Positions 11,262-22,245 of a DNA stretch of 64,000 bases are shown one piece after another. The translations under genes and the position numbers were made by a program. The notes under the pieces are model-generated. The model ran no database searches, was not told the origin of the DNA, and saw nothing but the letters and a program-made list of their open reading frames with translations. Origin of the DNA: Haliclona indistincta (taxonomy: Eukaryota > Porifera > Demospongiae > Haplosclerida > Chalinidae); NCBI GenBank assembly GCA_964017065.1, contig OZ024790.1, forward strand, positions 6,561,422 through 6,625,421. Direction: 5' to 3'. The stretch's first letter is position 1. Every line of letters begins with the position of its first letter.

Positions 11262-11345
11262 CTGAAATATGTCAACTACATTGAAAAAGTTGTGGTGAAT
11301 ACAACAGAAGAAGTTAGTAGGTGCATCCATAGCATATAGCACAAA

Positions 11346-12071
11346 GTAATAGCATAGATAATACAGTACACGGTGGATATGAAACGGCGTGATAAACGGA
11401 GGGATCCACAGAGATGTGCTGGGACACTCACTGTCTCGGCGTGGGCGGGTTGCACGAAGTTGTAAAGCTGTTTCTACGGTTCCATGAAGTGGGTAGAAGC
11501 TGAATCAAATAGCACACATGTTCATTTGCTGTTGAAGAAGAGGCTGTTGCTGTAAAATAGATTGCTAGGCTTCAAATTTCCCCGTTGTTTTTTCCTGAAA
11601 TCCTGTGTTTCGGCTACTTGTGTTAGATAAGTACAGTCCTAGTTTGTGTAGTGCTGGTTTGTTGTATGTATTTTGGTAGCTTATTGTGTAGTGCAGTGCA
11701 TCAAAATACTATTGGAGCGCTACGCTTCGTAGAGAACAGCAGACACGCCACCAAGTAGCAGGAAACAAGCTTGTTGTTACGGTTTTTTGTGTTAGATTAT
11801 TGGCAAGAATGATAATACCAGGACTTCATAAGCAATGCCAGCGAATACCAACATCCTTGCTCTACTGCATCAAAATACTTTTGTACGCACAAAAGCATCA
11901 AGGAGTTCAATATCTTGCCTTGAGCACACACTATACTACAGCTGCAGCCATTCATTTCTTGTAAATGTTCGGTAACGTCCGTGTTACCCGAGACAGTGAT
12001 TGTCCCACCCCGGATTGCAGTATACGTGCTCGTTGCGTATCCACCGTGTACTGTATTATCTATGGTAATAT
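11346..12071. mobile_element. P-like MITE (712 bp) with CATAGATAATACAGTACA ends
   Basis: The element spans 11353-12064 with inverted ends of at least 27 bp (CATAGATAATACAGTACACG). Flanks GTAATAG and GTAATAT match at 6 of 7 bases. The first 11 bases equal those of the coding P-like element at 2431-4587, so the two probably use the same transposase. It lies immediately upstream of the broken receptor at 9774-11261. No coding sequence. Confidence 0.75.
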
Positions 12072-13070
12072 ATAGCTTTGACTATTTAGAATACGGACAA
12101 TAATTTTGTCGTTACAATGTTTATCTACAATCAATAAGGAGAAAATCATAAAAATCAAGCATTGAGGTCTAAAATTGACTTCACCAACATGCACTAGCAG
12201 CCTATGATCAAGAAAAGATGCTAGAATACTGTCATGAGAGTAGATCACTACAAACATGTACGATGATAACCAGCGACAGTGAAATTCCACCATTAGTCAT
12301 GCATGCATATGCAGTATATAGACCCCTTGGGCGCTAACAGCTGACCGCAATAATTTTCTAATTTGCGTCATCGTGCCATGCCTTCGTCCGCCATTTTTGA
12401 GTCTTAGAATGNNNNNNNNNNNNNNNNNNNNNNNNNNNNNNNNNNNNNNNNNNNNNNNNNNNNNNNNNNNNNNNNNNNNNNNNNNNNNNNNNNNNNNNNN
12501 NNNNNNNNNNNNNNNNNNNNNNNNNNNNNNNNNNNNNNNNNNNNNNNNNNNNNNNNNNNNNNNNNNNNNNNNNNNNNNNNNNNNNNNNNNNNNNNNNNNN
12601 NNNNNNNNNNNTGCTTTTTGCAAATCTGAATCTGAGAATTTGCAATATCTGCTGACAAAGCGTTTATTGCTTTTTGCAAATCTGATTGACAACTTTGCAT
12701 CTTAAGTGAAGTTCTGCTTATCCATTCAAGGAATTTCAGAAAGTTAGCGAATAAAATGTGAGAGAATCGAAATCTGCTGACTAAAATGCAGTGCCGTTTG
12801 GTGGCTGGAACTGTTGTTTTCGATGGCTCTAGTTGCAGAAAGCAGTTGGCCACTTTTGACCACTGATCGAGTGTCTTCTCGCTATCTTTCTTGAATCAAG
12901 ATTTTATTGTCGCTAAAAGGAAAGAGTGCGCCAGTGACCTGCGTTTGAGGCATCAGCGTTGCTTCTACAATAGCAAATTTTCGAAAAAGGCCCCACCATT
13001 CACTCCGAATGTTACTTATGTACATGTAGATACTAGTCAGTGAACGCAGCTCTCGACACAGCTTCCAAAA
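12072..13070. other. Spacer with assembly gap
   Basis: No gene seen. 12412-12611 is a run of exactly 200 N. The right edge of the gap has tandem TGCTTTTTGCAAATCTGA at 12612 and 12668, so a tandem array probably caused the gap. Open frames across the N run are meaningless. Confidence 0.7.
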
Positions 13071-13074
13071 TCTT

Positions 13075-14170
13075 GTGGGAACTAGGCACCAAAGGTGCTG
13101 ATGCCTCGGTGGAATGCCACAATTTCACATACACATTAAAGTTAAACTAGTACTAGTACTGCAGCTGTTGTACCTTTCTGTACAGCAATCACGATGCAGT
13201 ATAATAGTTATGCAATCAGAAGCCAATCAGTGCTGACCACTGATTCAACTGGGCGTGTCTATAAAGTTCAATTCGACGGAGATAGCGTCCATAGCTTGCT
13301 TACACAATTTCTTTAGAAATACGCTGCTATCCTGTGACTTATCACTTTCTAGGCAGTCAACTGTGTCTACGGAGAACTCTAGATCATCAGCAACTACTGT
13401 AGATCAAGCCGGCGAGCTCATAGCTCGAGCTGTAGGCCTTCGAGAGAATTTCGCTGGACCTACCAAGCTGTTTTGTAGTACAAACGAACTCACTAGCTGT
13501 AAGGCAGTCAGCTGTAAACTGTTTTGTCTTTAGAGGAGTCCAGATAGCCGGGAACAGCCATCGAGGTAAGCATCTCACGCCATAACTCACGAACGGAGCA
13601 TTAGAACCAACAATTTATCAATACAGTTCCGAGCAAATAGCGATTTCTACCTGTGTTGCTGATATCAGCGCTTAGTTTTTAGCGTCCGATGCGCTATGCC
13701 GGCAACGGACAGAAAAATAGCACCTAAGGTGCAGATGCCTCGGTAGAATGACACTATCCACCATTCCACAAACACAGCAACTGCAGATGCATGTATAATA
13801 CAGGATTTCTGTACAGCAATCAACAATGCAGTGCTTTAGTTATGCAATCAGAAGCCAATCAGTGCTAACCACAATTGAACTGGGCGTGTCTACAGTGTTT
13901 AGCACAGCACACGCATACCACGAGCGAGATAGCTTCCATAGCTGGCTTACACGATTTCTCTGGACCTGCGCTGCTATCCTGTAGTAAATTTCTAACCTAT
14001 CAGCTTCTAGGCAGTCAACTGTGAACAGCTTTGCCTTTGGAGAAGTCCAGATCGCCAGCAACGGTAAACTAAGTAGGCAAATCACGCCATAACTCGAGAA
14101 CGAAGCTTTGTATCGAACTTTCGCTAGTTCACAACCGAGATAATACCGAGTTCTACCTGCATTGCAAGTT
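13075..14170 (+). repeat. Tandem duplication of a dispersed repeat
   Basis: Two diverged copies lie in tandem (about 13075-13715 and 13716-14170). Each starts near GGTGC(T/A)GATGCCTCGGT(G/A)GAATG and runs through AGAAGCCAATCAGTGCT, GGCAGTCAACTGT and TCACGCCATAACTC. A third, shorter copy of the start lies at 40315-40415. No protein-like open frame. Confidence 0.65.
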
Positions 14171-14245
14171 TCAGACCTTACCTTTCAGCGTGCGCCGCAA
14201 AAATGGTGTAACAGACAGACTGAATGACAGACAACGCGATTACAG

Positions 14246-14336
14246 TATGCCTCGTGGCTCCGCCCACCGAGGCATAATGACACACACACACACACAACAC
14301 GACTACTGTATGCCTCGTGGCTCCGCCCACCGAGGC
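14246..14336. repeat. Two identical short hairpins with GGCTCCGCCC apex
   Basis: TATGCCTCGTGGCTCCGCCC followed by ACCGAGGCATA occurs at 14246-14275 and again at 14307-14336, separated by a short CA run. On the opposite strand the apex reads GGC-GGA-GCC, the same GC-GNA-GC form seen in the larger palindromes. Confidence 0.75.
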
Positions 14337-14514
14337 ATAAAAATCCGAGTTCATTTCTGCCATTGCCATGTATTGTTCTCAGCGAGCTCCACCCCTTTTG
14401 TCGTGAATATCATTATTTGCACACGTTGAAGAGATGAATATCATTATTTGCACCACTTGATGATGTCATTATCACTGTTTACTAAACGCGTGGGCGAAAG
14501 GTAACCCGCCACCT

Positions 14515-15176
14515 TAAGTATTAGTTATTGCCCTCACACGAGGGCAATAACCGACATTAATGACCGCCGGAAAGTAGGTTGCCCGAGTTACGGTCGAGGG
14601 CGCAGCCCGAGACTGTACGAGGGTAACCGACTTTCCTGAGGTCATTAATGTCGGTTATTGCCCGAGTTGTGTAGGGCAAGTATTAGTTATTGCCCTCACA
14701 CGAGGGCAATAACCGACATTAATGCGGACCGCGAGAAAGTAGGTTGCCCGAGTTACGGTCGAGGGCGCAGCCCGAGACTGTACGAGGGCAACAGACTTTC
14801 CCGAGGTCATTAATGTCGGTTATTGCCCGAGTTGTGTAGGGCAAGTATTAGTTATTGCCCTCACACGAGGGCAATAACCGACATTAATGACCGCGGGAAA
14901 GTCGGTTGCCCGAGACTGTACGAGGGCAACTGACTTTCCCGAGGTCATTAATGTCGGTTATTGCCCGAGTTGTGTAGGGCAATAAATGATTTATTACATA
15001 GTTCATCACTGTGAGCGCAATAACATCGCGAATTTTTCAAACTCGCAAAGTCGCAACGGTCTGTTGCTATAGAAGACGCTACGCGCAGTCAATAACCTAC
15101 ATTATTGCCTTCGAATAGAGCAATCTGATTGGTGAAAGATGACGTACTATGTAATAATAAATGATTTATTACATAG
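14515..15176 (+). repeat. Triple hairpin array (165-bp units) plus conserved tail
   Basis: Three tandem units start at 14515, 14680 and 14845, each beginning near AGTATTAGTTATTGCCCTCA. Each folds into a long hairpin with arms ATTGCCC...ACCGACATTAATGACC and its complement. Units 1 and 2 carry the apex CGAGGGCGCAGCCCGAG (14595-14611, 14760-14776); unit 3 has lost it. The tail (about 14990-15176) ends with GCAATCTGATTGGT and GACGTACTATGTAATAA. A single-unit copy in inverted orientation sits inside an intron at 62876-63212. Confidence 0.85.
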
Positions 15177-15935
15177 TTCATCTCTGTGAGCGCAATAACA
15201 TCGCGAATTTTTCAAACTCGCAAAGACGCAACGGTCTGTTGCTATAGAAGACGCTACGCGCGGTCAATAACCTACATTAACCCTTTAAGGCCTATAGCGG
15301 CTTTAGCCGCCATAATTGACTCCACCTACTCTAGATGTCATAAAAAGTGCAAAAAGTGCTCTAGAAAGGTCAAATCAAGTTTATTTGCAAAAGATGACTT
15401 AACCTGAAAAAAACCACCTGTTTTTCGGCGCGCCCTCCCAACTAAAACGTACAGCACGGGGGAATTTTAAAGGGGGTGTCCCCCGTTAACCCGGGGTTCG
15501 AAGGGGCGGAGCCCCTCGCCACTTTTGGCATTTTTAAGGCTTCAGGATGACCGGAAATGCATACTTGGGCATGGAATATGGTCTAAACTATGCTGTTTGC
15601 TCACCTGGACACCACCAGGTTTTTGTATCAGTCACAAGGGCTAAACGAAGACCAGAATTGGCTGGAAAATGACGAGGTCGCAGCACTTAAGCGGCTTCAG
15701 TTCCGAAGTGGGAGTGGCCAACTCAGAGTTTAGTACATGGTTGTAAACTTTGACATACCAGGAAAAAACAGTGCTAGTTTGGAACAGCTAACGTACTGCA
15801 TGTTGTAGAAAATGCAAGACAAACTGTCAGTTTAGAGCAAGTCGAATTTTCGTCAAAATAATTCAGTCCCTAAAGAGTTAATGCCCTCGAATAGAGCAAT
15901 CTGATTGGTGAAAGATGACGTACTATGTAATAAGT
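15166..15935 (+). repeat. Second copy of the hairpin-element tail, split by a MITE
   Basis: The tail sequence of the preceding element is repeated from TAATAAATGATTTATTACAT through CAATAACCTACA, is interrupted by a piggyBac-like MITE at TTAA, and resumes as TTAATGCCCTCGAATAGAGC to the CTATGTAATAA end. The unbroken form is visible at 62918-62950 and, diverged, near 15098. Confidence 0.85.
15277..15881 (+). mobile_element. piggyBac-like MITE, copy 2 (with empty-site evidence)
   Basis: TTAA at 15277-15280 is followed by CCCTTTAAGG, and CCTAAAGAG precedes TTAA at 15878-15881; the insert is 597 bp. The host sequence is interrupted at CTACATTAATGCCC, which is intact at 62918-62950, so TTAA was duplicated on insertion. 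The interior has a GGGGCGGAGCCCC hairpin (about 15515) and a CACTTAAGCGGCTTCAG block shared with the other copies. Confidence 0.9.
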
Positions 15936-16089
15936 AATACGTAATGAAATTCAAGACCCAACATCAAGCTAAAAACCCACATTGCAAATACTAATTATAA
16001 TTATCACCAAATAATTATGATCATAATATTATTATATAAAATTATATGAACAAACATTACAACAAACAAAGAGAACAATTTAATAACTA

Positions 16090-16800
16090 TAAACAGAGCT
16101 CATGAGCTCATTGAAAATTGTAAGGAGTAAGGAGGCGGCTGCATGGCTACAGGCTCTCCCAATTTCATCATTGGGATTGTGTATGGATGATTCCTCTCTG
16201 AGAGTTGCCATTGGCCTTCGTTTGGGTGTACCAATCTGTGGGCCCCACCTCTGCAAACACTGTGGTGACGAAGTTGATGTTTTTGGAAGACATGGCCTGA
16301 GCTGCAAATGGAGTGAGAGGAGGCTTTACAGGCACTCAACCATGAATTTAGTAATAAAACAAGCTAGCACTTTCAGATGCACATGTGCTATCAAAATTAG
16401 AGCCATCAGGTTTATTTCGAAGTGATGAGAGAAGACCAGATGGTGTGTCCTTGACCCCTTGGAGAGTGGGAAAACTCCTGGCTTGGGATGCTACTTGCTT
16501 CGATCTCTTTGCTCTCTCTCCTATAGATCTCTGGCAACGCATTCCCCAGGGCTGTTGCAAAAGGCTGAAGCATTTAAGTCAGAGAAATATAAGGATCTCC
16601 CCAGAGATTACATGTTTATATCCATCGCCACAGAAACATCTGGTGTTTTTGGTCCACATACATTGCAGTTTATTAAGTACTTAGGGAGGCAGATAGGAAA
16701 CGAACAGGAGAGCCTAAATCTACATTGTATGATCATCCAGCGGCTGGCAGTAGCTATTCAGAGAGGCAATTCTGTATCTATTTTTGGAACTCGTGGCTGA
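16090..16800 (+). pseudogene. Retroelement-associated C-terminal domain, frameshifted
   Basis: Three overlapping plus frames read as one decayed protein. The first (from about 16102) has AAWLQALPISSLGLCMDDSS, RLGVPICGPHLCKHCG and FGRHGLSCKWS. The second (from about 16385) has KLEPSGLFRSDERRPDGVSL and LLAWDATCFD. The third (to 16797) has FKSEKYKDLPRDYMFISIA and LGRQIGNE. I know this domain as a region downstream of reverse transcriptases in sponge and cnidarian retroelements. The RPDG...WDAT pattern recalls a restriction-type endonuclease, but that is inference. The RT itself is absent. At least two frameshifts are needed, so it is a dead fragment. Confidence 0.6.
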
Positions 16801-16976
16801 CATAGACTTTGAACTATCTTTATTTTTTTGCTTTACTATTTTATTAACTGACTGGGTCATAATTTAAAAGTTATTGTAATTTACAAGTATTATAAAATTA
16901 AAAAATATATAACTATATAAACTGGGTTCTAGCACAGCTACATCAGTACTAAAGTTAGTAATAGAAGGTTTCAACA

Positions 16977-18447
16977 CTACATCTTAATACTTTCCCGGCT
17001 CGGTGGTGTTAGTTCCTGGCTCTATTATACATGAAATAATCACAAATTCAAGTCAGCTGATAATACTCACTTCAGGGTAATCTTCCTTTGGTTTTGGTTT
17101 GAAGACATTGACTAAGATAAGGATTGCAATAATTATTATCTCTATTAGCAAAAGTACACCCAGCCCAACACAAATAATTGTAAGAACAGTATTCCGTCCT
17201 TCAAGAATAGTATTCCGTCCTTCGAGATCAGTTATCTGTTGTGCTCTAACTCCTGACTCACCTAGCAAACAAAGCAACACATAATTATTCTCGATCAGAC
17301 TATCAAGCGAAATTATTTAATAATAGTAACTATGCTTTACTTACTGGCATTCACTAGAGTACTTGTGTCTGTGGAGGTACAAATACAACAATTAGTGTTA
17401 AAAGAAAAGTATACTCACTAAAGGCCCCATTTAGTGGTGAAGAGTGGTAGAGTTAAATCCTAGTCCATAATCGAAAGTTAACACAACTCTAAAACATGAT
17501 AGATCATCTATCATAAATGAGGCTCTGCTTTGTAGTAGATCACAGTTCTGTTGCACAACACTGCCGTCGTCAGAAGTATTAGTGCAGTTTGCAATAATGA
17601 AACACGAAGCAACTTCAGTTGAAATCTGACATAAAAAGTGGTTTCGTCACTGTAAAACATTATTGATACTCACTACCGGTAAATCGAATCTAACTTCATT
17701 TGTATCCCACCTCATGGGCGTATCAAAGGCACCGCCAGGGCAATATATTCCATACTGCCCCAACTGCAGGGCAATATGGAATATATTGCTGCCCTAGGGC
17801 AATATGGAATATATTGCCCGGGGCCACGATATATTGCCCGGGTGCAGATAATTATTGTCTGAAGGAACAGACAATATCTGTGGAAAGGCAAGTGCCCAAA
17901 AAAATTTTAACGTGGTACAGTGTTGACCACGTGGTAGAAAAAATAGTGGTAGGGCAACCCCTACCAGAAGGTACAGAGCACTATTGCATTCGCTTTATAT
18001 ACCGCTTAAGCTTCCTTATGCTAGTGGGTTCCATTGTGGTCTTTACTATAGCACGTGTGATACTAAAAATAGCACAAGCGATACTAAAAACAGTACATTG
18101 CAGTGGGATACGCCCACGAGGTGTGATACAAACACGTTAAACAACGGTCCCTCGGGCAGTATGGAATATCCACTCGTGCAATCCAATTAGACTCCTCGGG
18201 CTGCGCCCTCGGGCTCTAATTGGATTGCCCTCGTGTATATTCCATACTGCCCTCGGACCGTTGTTTAACTAGTACATATAGGCTTGTCACCACTATAACC
18301 AACATGTAAACAGTAGCAGGTTCAAATTATGAAATAATGAAACTGATTCAAACCATGTGATATGAAACAACATACCAATATCAGGTCGATAAATAACTTC
18401 TGGTCCAATTGTCCCAATCTGATCCATACATGTACAACGAACTAAAA
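16977..18447 (-). pseudogene. Subfamily 1 Ig/FN3 receptor, split by insertions
   Basis: Minus-strand exons match 24850-26639. The FN3 3' part is 18447-18376. The linker exon is in two pieces (about 18320-18275 and 17700-17675) separated by a palindromic insertion. The membrane-proximal exon is 17625-17419, with a net deletion and frameshift in its CTCTTCACCACTAAATGG region. A 24-nt exon lies at 17368-17345. The stalk and transmembrane exon (17261-17071) is open: LEGRNTI heptads, then a long hydrophobic run, then KPKPKEDYPE. The tail exon 17021-16977 encodes SQELTPPSRESIKM and a stop. Beyond 18447 a LINE interrupts the FN3 exon, and a 5' Ig piece survives at 21009-21137. Not a functional gene as assembled. 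Confidence 0.7.
17697..18272. repeat. Palindromic insertion inside a receptor exon
   Basis: The insert lies between two parts of the linker exon. It holds repeated GGGCAATATGGAATATATTG units (17755-17845), an outer inverted pair (GTATCCCACCTCATGGGCGT near 17703 against the complement near 18100-18128) and a hairpin at 18132-18270 with arms AACGGTCC...TATGGAATA and apex CTCGGGCTGCGCCCTCG (18195-18211). The apex is that of the 2173, 14595 and 52073 palindromes although the arms differ. Confidence 0.75.
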
Positions 18448-18488
18448 TGAAGAGTATCATTAAGAGTGGTAATGTACATGCGAGAAGT

Positions 18489-20190
18489 AAGAAGCAGAAA
18501 GCTTAAAGAAAAAAAACAAAAAAACAAAAAAAAACAAAAAAACACAAAAACAAAAAAAACAAAAACAAAAAAAATACACAAAGACAGAGACAAAAGTTAG
18601 GTCATAGTAGATTTAATTCGTTTTTTAAAGTAATAGAGAGTAGAAAGAGCTTTGGTGGAGTGAGGGAGAGAGTTCCAGAGGCGGGAGGCAGAAGGGACAA
18701 ATGAGTGGAAGGAAGCAGATGAACGAGAGAAGGGAACAAAAATATTTAGTGGGTCAAAGTGGCAGGAGAGTCTAGAGGAAGGATTGACAAAAGAGAAGAT
18801 AGAAGGGGGGAAATAGTGAAGATTATTAAGAAATTTGAAAGTAAGTATTAGTTTAGCCTGAGTGCGGCGAGAGGAGAGGGTAGGTAAGTTAGTAGAATTG
18901 AGAAGAGAGGAATAATTAGAGGACCAGTTTTTAGAACAGAGTTTGAGGGCGAAGAATTGGACTTTTTCAAGGGAGCGAGAATCACCAGAAGAAACAGGAG
19001 GAGACCAGACAGAGGAACAATAGGATAAGTGGGGGAGAACGAGAGCACGGTATAGACAGAGAAGAGTTTTAGGGGATGAGAACTGATAAAAGTGACGAAA
19101 AATGGTACCTAAAACTTTTCTAGATTTGGAACAAACAGACTTGATGTGAGGAGACCAGGAGAGATTAGAGCACAGGAGTACACCTAAATATTTGTAGGAA
19201 GACACACATTCTAAACGGATATTATTAAGAAAAAGAGGAGGGAGAGAAGAGAGGAAGGGTGAAGGTTTACAAGTAACAATCATATACTTAGTTTTACTTG
19301 TATTAACATTAAGAAGGTGAGTGGATAGCCAGGAAGTGATTAAGTTAATGTTAGATTGGACAGAGAACATACAAAAAGGAGATGAGATGGTGTGAGAAAG
19401 AAGAATATCATCAGCATAGAGAGTGAGATTAACAGAAGAAGAAAAAGGGAGGTAGGACAAGTCATTAAGGTACAAAATAAACAACAAAGGGCCAAGAATG
19501 GAACCCTGGGGAACACCAGAAACAACATCAGATTTTGAGGATAACGAACCATTAACAATAACTTGATGAGTACGGTTACATAAATAACTATGAAACCAAA
19601 GCAAGAGATGAGGGGGGAGGTTTAGAGAAGATAGAGAGTTAAGAAGAGGTTTGTGGGGTACAGAATCAAAGGCTATAGAGAGGTCAAAGAAAACAGCACA
19701 AACAGATTTATGTGAGTCAAGAGAGGAAAACCATGAGTTAACAACAGAAATTAGAGCAGACTCAGTGGAAAAACCAGGGCGGAAACCAAATTGAGAATTA
19801 GAGAGAAGGTTGTTTGACATACAAAAATCATATAAAAGTTAAAAATGTGACATTCAAGTAGTTTGCTAACAATGGACAATAAAGAGATGGGACGGAAATT
19901 AGAAGGAGAAGAAGAGTGAGAGGAGGATTTAGGAATAGGGACGACAAAGGCATTTTTCCAATCAGAGGGGAAGGACTCAGGATGAGATAGAAGAGTTAAA
20001 AATTAAAGATAGAGGTAAGGAAATGGAATGAGCTGTGTTGCGAAGCATAAGGGCAGAAATACCGTCAGGACCGGGAGCAATATTAGTGGGTGAATTAAGG
20101 ATGAGATCGAGCACATTGTCGGGAGAACATAGTAGAATCATGTTGCTGCTATACCCGCAATGCAACGCCAGCAGCTGCATGCTAAGCAAG
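18489..20190 (-). mobile_element. CR1/L2-like LINE, 5'-truncated and frameshifted
   Basis: The minus strand has a reverse transcriptase block with N-terminal SPTNIAPGPDGISALMLR (about 20100), a frameshifted stretch around 19830-19990, then an open 407-codon frame (19820-18597). That frame holds FFDLSIAFDSVPH (motif A), SGVPQGSILGPLLF (B), YADDILL (C), SYKYLGVLL and the C-terminal SASRLWNSLP plus FKKRIKS typical of CR1/L2. No endonuclease or ORF1 is present, so it is 5'-truncated. After the stop comes a TTTTTTG-type simple-repeat tail (18500-18596), as expected for the 3' end of this clade. It interrupts the receptor at 16977-18447. Confidence 0.85.
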
Positions 20191-20199
20191 CTGATGTTG

Positions 20200-21005
20200 C
20201 TTGCATGCTAAGCATGCTGACCTAGTATTCTTACCTTCAGTGCTACGTCCTCCAAGGCCTTCTGAACTTTCAAGGAAACAGAAGGCAATCGATCGTCATC
20301 CGCCTCCCAAGGGAAAGAAGCGGCCATAGGCTTAAGCTTTAAAAAGGCAAAGAAACGATGTAGAAATTGTGGAGGCATGCAATGATGAAGGTTTACGACA
20401 GGGCTGAAAATCCTTTATTAAACATTGCCTGAAGGACATCATTTGTATCGCTATTTAAATATTTTACTTAATCTTCCATTTATAATTATACCACTGAACA
20501 AAGTTATCAGAGCTTAGAGAAGAATTTCCAAAATTAATATGCTGTTCTTAGAGAATGAGATTTCTTCTGAGTATTCGAGCTACAGTTTTGGAATGACAAT
20601 TCATCATCTGTTCCAAAACAGAGTGAAACAGCTCAAAATGCCTTTCTTCTTAGCCTTAAATCTTCTGGTGCTGCAGAAAGTGTTTCTGTTTTGAATAACT
20701 CATTAATTTTAGGATGAGGCAGCTATAAACACTTGAATATTATGTTGAAGCCACTGTTATGCTACAGTAACGAACAGAATTAATGATTAGCTAGTTTTTG
20801 TTCACTTCACATGAATTTTGTAATTGTGTTTCTATCACATTTTTTGAAAACATAGGAATAATCTGAGAATAATCTGTCAATCTCGTGGGAATAATAGGAT
20901 TAAAAATTGAGAAATTCTAAAAAGAATAATAAGAAAAAATAAAAGAATAATCAGCTCAGGCCTACCTAAACTAAATGCATACAAATCTTAGTCAGGGCCT
21001 CTACT
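20200..21005. other. Spacer without recognisable gene
   Basis: AT-rich sequence between the LINE and the detached Ig exon. A CATGCTAAGCA(A/T)GCTGA doublet occurs near 20180-20220. No protein-like open frame or inverted repeat with clear ends. Confidence 0.5.
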
Positions 21006-21008
21006 AAC

Positions 21009-21137
21009 ACTAGCTGTTTGTTCACTGCTAACACTAAACACTTCTTCACCATTGATGAAGAAAACCATTAGATATAACAGTAACACAAGTCACAGTAGCA
21101 TTCATTCCATGACACACAGAGCGATTTTAATTTGACT
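21009..21137 (-). pseudogene. Detached 5' piece of a subfamily 1 Ig exon
   Basis: This matches the start of the Ig exon of 24850-26639: the acceptor TATTTCAG then AGTCAAA, TGTCATGGAATGAATGC, ACTTGTGTTACTGTTATATC and AACTAACACTAGCT-type sequence. It has a 5-base insertion just after the acceptor and internal deletions. The upstream flank GGGCTCTATAGTTCATATG is also shared with 26680-26700. It is in the right place and orientation to be the lost 5' part of the receptor at 16977-18447. Confidence 0.75.
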
Positions 21138-21179
21138 CTGAAATACAAATGATTGTTAGAGGGCTCTATAGTTCATATG

Positions 21180-21465
21180 TCAGTATGTGGAAGGTCTACA
21201 GAAACAATCAATTATTTCCACTCTGTGAGACTGAACCTTGTCGTTGGTAAAGTGGCTGAGTATCCATTGTGGGTGCTTAAAAAAATTCTAATTCCACATT
21301 TGGGGAAACCAAGACAGTCTCTTTATTATTGCCGAAGATCAACCAAAGGTAGATTACAGTTTTATTTAACCGACTTATTTTTTTTCTTGTAGGTGATGAT
21401 GATGCCAATGACATTGTTCAACCAATAGCTTCTAAACTCATACGAAACATGTTCAAAATTATTAA
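21180..21465 (+). repeat. Dispersed repeat shared with 53630-53990
   Basis: Both copies contain CCACTCTGTGAGACTG, ACCTTGTCGTTGGTA, GTGGCTGAGTATCCATTG and GAAACCAAGACAGTCTC, then a T-rich tract ending in AG|GT(G/A)(A/G)TGATGAT. A short open frame here (KVAEYPLWVLKK) is not preserved in the other copy. Nature unknown. Confidence 0.65.
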
Positions 21466-21489
21466 GAAACTTTAATTATTAAAAATTTT

Positions 21490-21900
21490 TATTTAAATGA
21501 ACTATCGGACTTTTTAACGAAAATGGCTTCACTAGCTGTTACTCATGTCATTGTAACTTTTTATCAGAACATTTCTACATCGTGAGGCTAGTACCATCTT
21601 ATAGCTCATGAAACTGGCTTTCGCATGAAATGTTGTAAGGCTTCATTTTCAAAATTTATTAATTAATTAACAGGTTGTTAAACTTTGACCTACGATTTCT
21701 CAAAAACGCTGCCTGAATTTGTTTGTTGTGAATGTATAATCATGCCACACTATTGGTCTATCATTTGCCAGAGTTTAGTTTTGGGACCAGCACGGGCTAC
21801 AGAAATATGTCTAACGAGATATGAATAATCGGCTAATAAGAACCAATATCATGGTAAAAACAAACATATGAGTGTACAATTTGTAATAAAAATTGATCAT
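21490..21900. repeat. Left half of a split inverted repeat (intact copy)
   Basis: This stretch reappears reverse-complemented in two pieces, 24625-24365 and 23147-23010, separated by an insertion of about 1.2 kb. Blocks include AACGAAAATGGCTTCACTAG, GAAACTGGCTTTCGCATGAA and GGACCAGCACGGGCTACAGA. It therefore shows the empty-site state of the inverted copy. Confidence 0.8.
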
Positions 21901-22245
21901 TGCCCTGCAAATACAGTATGTTGAGTGTTGCTATCGATGTGACATTTTAATATTGGTTTATAGCTTAAATCTCAAAAATATAATACCTAGTCTAAATTGA
22001 AAGAAGTACATACACTATCTGTGCACTATAGTTATTTTCTTGTCACTAGTTACTGCTATGGCCATGGGTGTGCCAACAATAAGCATTAAAATTATGTTTA
22101 GTAAAAATAACCATGAACTTGAGTGAGTGCAAAAAGTGCAAATTAGCCTGAGCAAGCATATTTTGTGAACTTGTCTAACCAGTACAATCATCTAACAGGA
22201 GGCTTGAAAATCACACTAGAGTTCAATACAGCGCTAGCCCTGAAG
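21901..22245. other. Spacer, nothing recognised
   Basis: AT-rich, about 345 bp, with no coding pattern or repeat ends visible. Confidence 0.4.

Noticed and set aside
10488..11342. Single 284-codon open frame read as one exon.
   Set aside because: It runs through two short GT-AG introns (10910-10960 and 10578-10633) that happen to lack stops. Homology to 24850-26639 supports splicing. The same applies to 25863-26669.
12297..12853. Open frames of 95-149 codons on both strands around the first gap.
   Set aside because: Most of their length is N; the flanking residues have no motif.
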